A program made the position numbers and the translations under genes. 32,288 nucleotides of DNA, from the NCBI RefSeq assembly GCF_000423425.1, contig NZ_AUHY01000032.1, positions 1-32,288 on the forward strand, read 5' to 3'. The notes beneath the pieces were generated by a model. The model ran no database searches, was not told the origin of the DNA, and saw only the letters and a list, made by a program, of their open reading frames with translations. This document shows positions 30,791 to 32,288 of the stretch, one piece after another. Source of the stretch: Meiothermus rufus DSM 22234 (lineage in GTDB: Bacteria; Deinococcota; Deinococci; Deinococcales; Thermaceae). The stretch's first letter is position 1, and every line of letters begins with the position of its first letter.

Positions 30791-31735
30791 TCAATGTGGG
30801 CTAGGCACCGGGCTAAGGCGCAGAGCGACCGTGGCCGGCTCTTTTACGAACCCCAGGGCTTCGTTGATGGCCAGCATGGGCCGGTTGGCTTGGTGATTGG
30901 CGGTGCGGATATACCTTGCGCCATGGGCTTTGGCAAAGGCTGCGGCCCGCAGCTTGAGGGCCAGGGCCAGCCCTTTGCGGCGGTGGCTTCGCTTTACCCC
31001 AGTAAGGCCGGTTTGCAAAGTCTGGGGGCGGTGGGATCGGAACAACATGGTCAGGCCCACCATCTCCTGGCCCTCCAGGGCCAAAAAGAACCCCTCTGGG
31101 AGCAGGTTGGGGTCTTCCAGGCTGCGCTTTCGCCAAAGCTCGAAGGGCCAGGGGGTGATGGGCTCACGGGTGGGGACATCCTCCAGTAGCTCTAGCTCGA
31201 GGTGGTACAAAGCCCGCTGAAAGGCCTCCTCCTGCCAGGGGAGGGCAGCGAGGGGCTTCAGGACAATGCCCGGGGGCAGGGGGCGCTGCAGGAGGCCGGG
31301 GTCGAAGCGGGTTAGGTCCAGCACCGACACCCACTTGCGCTCTACCTCGGTAAAGCCCTGGGCCAGTAAAAAGCCAAACTCAGGCCAGTCCTCTCTAACC
31401 TGGGCCTGGAGTTCGCGGGGCTTTAGGGGGGCAACCCGCTCGAGCAAAAATGCCCACAACCGGGTGGCTAGGGCCTGGGCCTGGGGGTGCAGGTGGTAGC
31501 CCACCTCGAGGGCCCCTGGCTTGGGGTTGTGGTAGGGGGTGGCGTACTCCAACATTCCCACCACCTGGCCTTCCTGCTCCACCAGGAAGCGCTTTAGTAC
31601 CTCGTCTGGGGAGCGGGTCTGATCCAGGTGCTTTAGCTGGGCGATGTTCAGGGGGGCCTCGGGGTGGACGGCTTCACGGACACGGGCCAAGGCCCGATAG
31701 TCGGCAGGAGAAAAAGCAAAAGGGCGTATCTTCAC
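30791..31735 (-). CDS. Double GNAT-domain N-acetyltransferase (paralogue, first domain degenerate)
   Basis: The product is about 314 residues from GTG 31735, chosen because AGGAGG lies 5 bases upstream; TTG 31738 is too close to it. The C-terminal GNAT domain is almost the same as in the neighbouring gene: RSHRRKGLALALKLRAAAFA, then ARYIRTANHQANRPMLAINE. The N-terminal domain lacks the Q/R-x-x-G-x-G acetyl-CoA loop (YHLHPQAQALATRLWAFLLE instead), so it is probably structural or binds substrate only. It is the first gene of the pair. Confidence 0.83.
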   Translation of the reverse strand: MKIRPFAFSPADYRALARVREAVHPEAPLNIAQLKHLDQTRSPDEVLKRFLVEQEGQVVGMLEYATPYHNPKPGALEVGYHLHPQAQALATRLWAFLLERVAPLKPRELQAQVREDWPEFGFLLAQGFTEVERKWVSVLDLTRFDPGLLQRPLPPGIVLKPLAALPWQEEAFQRALYHLELELLEDVPTREPITPWPFELWRKRSLEDPNLLPEGFFLALEGQEMVGLTMLFRSHRPQTLQTGLTGVKRSHRRKGLALALKLRAAAFAKAHGARYIRTANHQANRPMLAINEALGFVKEPATVALRLSPVPSPH

Positions 31736-31803
31736 CAAATCCTCCTCTTGCTATGGCCTGGGTCATAGGAAAGGCCGGGAGGTTCGGGCGGGTATGGGAG
31801 GCT

Positions 31804-31881
31804 CTACGGCGTTGGCATAACCGCGGGGGGGCAGACCAGGGTCACCTGGGCGTTGGGCGGACAGTGAAGGGCGGCGGGCAT
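31804..31881 (-). CDS. Short ORF upstream of the GNAT pair (possible leader peptide)
   Basis: A 25-residue frame (MPAALHCPPNAQVTLVCPPA and five more) has a good ribosome site, GCAGGAGG about 7 bases before its ATG. It lies 35 bases downstream of a plausible promoter. It ends 68 bases before the GNAT start. The sequence is Pro-rich with two Cys and matches nothing I know. It could be a leader peptide or a remnant of a gene cut by the IS. Confidence 0.35.
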   Translation of the reverse strand: MPAALHCPPNAQVTLVCPPAVMPTP

Positions 31882-31915
31882 AGTTGGGCCTCCTGCGCAA
31901 TGGCCGTGAAATGGG

Positions 31916-31945
31916 AGTGTAGCACAGGGTCCTCTAACCCCACAA
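31916..31945 (-). promoter_or_regulatory. Promoter for the short ORF and GNAT pair
   Basis: On the minus strand TTGTGG (31940-31945), an 18-base spacer and TACACT (31916-31921) form a plausible promoter. The -35 begins 5 bases from the IS end at 31951, mirroring the left side where a promoter also starts right beside the IS. Confidence 0.4.
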
Positions 31946-31950
31946 GCCCA

Positions 31951-32288
31951 TGTAATCGGTCAACACATGTGAGACTGGGGAACCGACTCCTCCTGCATCA
32001 TAGCTAAATACTCCAAGGGAGCAAGACCCCCCAGGGCCACGTGAGGCCTTCGGCGGTTGTAGTGGTCCAGGGAGGCATCCAGCTCTGCCTGTAGCTCGCT
32101 GAGCCGGGGGGGCAGAGGCCGGGTATAGAGCTCCTCCCTAAAGGTCCGTTGCACCCGCTCCACGTGACCATTGAGTTTAGGACTCCTCGGCGGCAGCACA
32201 AACAAGGCAATCCCCAGAGCACAGCAGGCCTCCTCAAACTCGGCCATGAACTCGCTGCCCCCATCCACCTGGATGGCCCGGATGGGAA
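31951..32288 (-). mobile_element. 3' end of insertion sequence, right copy
   Basis: The element ends at TGTAATCGGTCAACA (31951-31965), identical to the left copy's end in inverted orientation. The shared sequence includes the transposase C-terminus. Both copies point their 3' ends into the window. The rest of this copy is beyond the window, so target duplications cannot be checked. Confidence 0.8.
31960..32288 (-). CDS. IS transposase, integrase core (partial, cut by window edge)
   Basis: About 108 residues are visible. The second catalytic Asp lies in IQVDGGSEFMAEFEE, and the catalytic Glu in LPPRSPKLNGHVERVQRTFR. The end YNRRRPHVALGGLAPLEYLA is typical of IS481/IS3-type DDE transposases. 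The N-terminal helix-turn-helix part lies outside the window. The frame is intact as far as seen, so this copy could be active. Its TGA overlaps the terminal inverted repeat. Confidence 0.88.
   Translation of the reverse strand, partial: PIRAIQVDGGSEFMAEFEEACCALGIALFVLPPRSPKLNGHVERVQRTFREELYTRPLPPRLSELQAELDASLDHYNRRRPHVALGGLAPLEYLAMMQEESVPQSHMC

Noticed and set aside
1-32288. 32-kb composite transposon
   Set aside because: The content is housekeeping (alaS, ruvX, mltG, pilT, tsaE, tRNA-Leu), which is not cargo. The inverted IS copies are better seen as independent insertions or an inversion boundary.

Overview
The window looks like Thermaceae chromosome, most likely Meiothermus or a close Thermus relative. 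The DNA is GC-rich with very little intergenic space, and CTCGAG is strikingly frequent. The proteins (AlaS, RuvX, MltG, PilT, TolC-type channels, sugar ABC importer without its own ATPase) are typical of that group. Most non-operonic starts carry a TANNNT -10 hexamer about 6-9 nt before the start codon, the arrangement of leaderless mRNAs known in Deinococcus-Thermus. The genus call is inference.

Layout. Both edges lie inside copies of one DDE-transposase insertion sequence, with 3' ends facing inward (1-95 and 31951-32288), so the window is bounded by inverted IS copies. Behind the left copy are a strong promoter/operator and a decayed gene pair (about 101-490). Then come two overlapping tolC genes, an ABC-2 permease and a UspA protein (all minus), followed by pilT and a SpoU rRNA methyltransferase (plus), and the minus operon alaS-ruvX-mltG. 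A GMP-reductase/IMPDH-like gene carries a one-base frameshift, and a DinB-like gene beside it carries two. A MacB-type permease/ATPase pair and a DUF4256 gene lead to tRNA-Leu(GAG).

The largest non-coding stretch (14941-15475) is unusually structured. It holds a cluster of short palindromes before a TATACT element, a perfect 27-bp palindrome made of two DnaA-box sequences, one isolated CRISPR-repeat-like sequence and a terminator-like hairpin. After it come two secreted alpha/beta hydrolases and a solitary N6-adenine DNA methyltransferase with two in-frame copies of a 39-bp repeat. Next are azlCD plus an EamA exporter, a sugar ABC importer, tsaE, an MFS efflux gene, a macro-domain protein, a C45 peptidase, a metallophosphatase diverging from a split chromate-transporter pair, and two tandem double-GNAT genes.

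The genes are mainly housekeeping (translation, tRNA modification, cell wall, recombination) and transport, with no complete accessory system. The most unusual signals are the 15.0-15.45 kb intergenic region, the in-frame repeats in the methyltransferase, the symmetric divergent promoter at 28.68 kb, and the fact that five of six convergent gene pairs share exactly four bases (YTAG) containing both stop codons.
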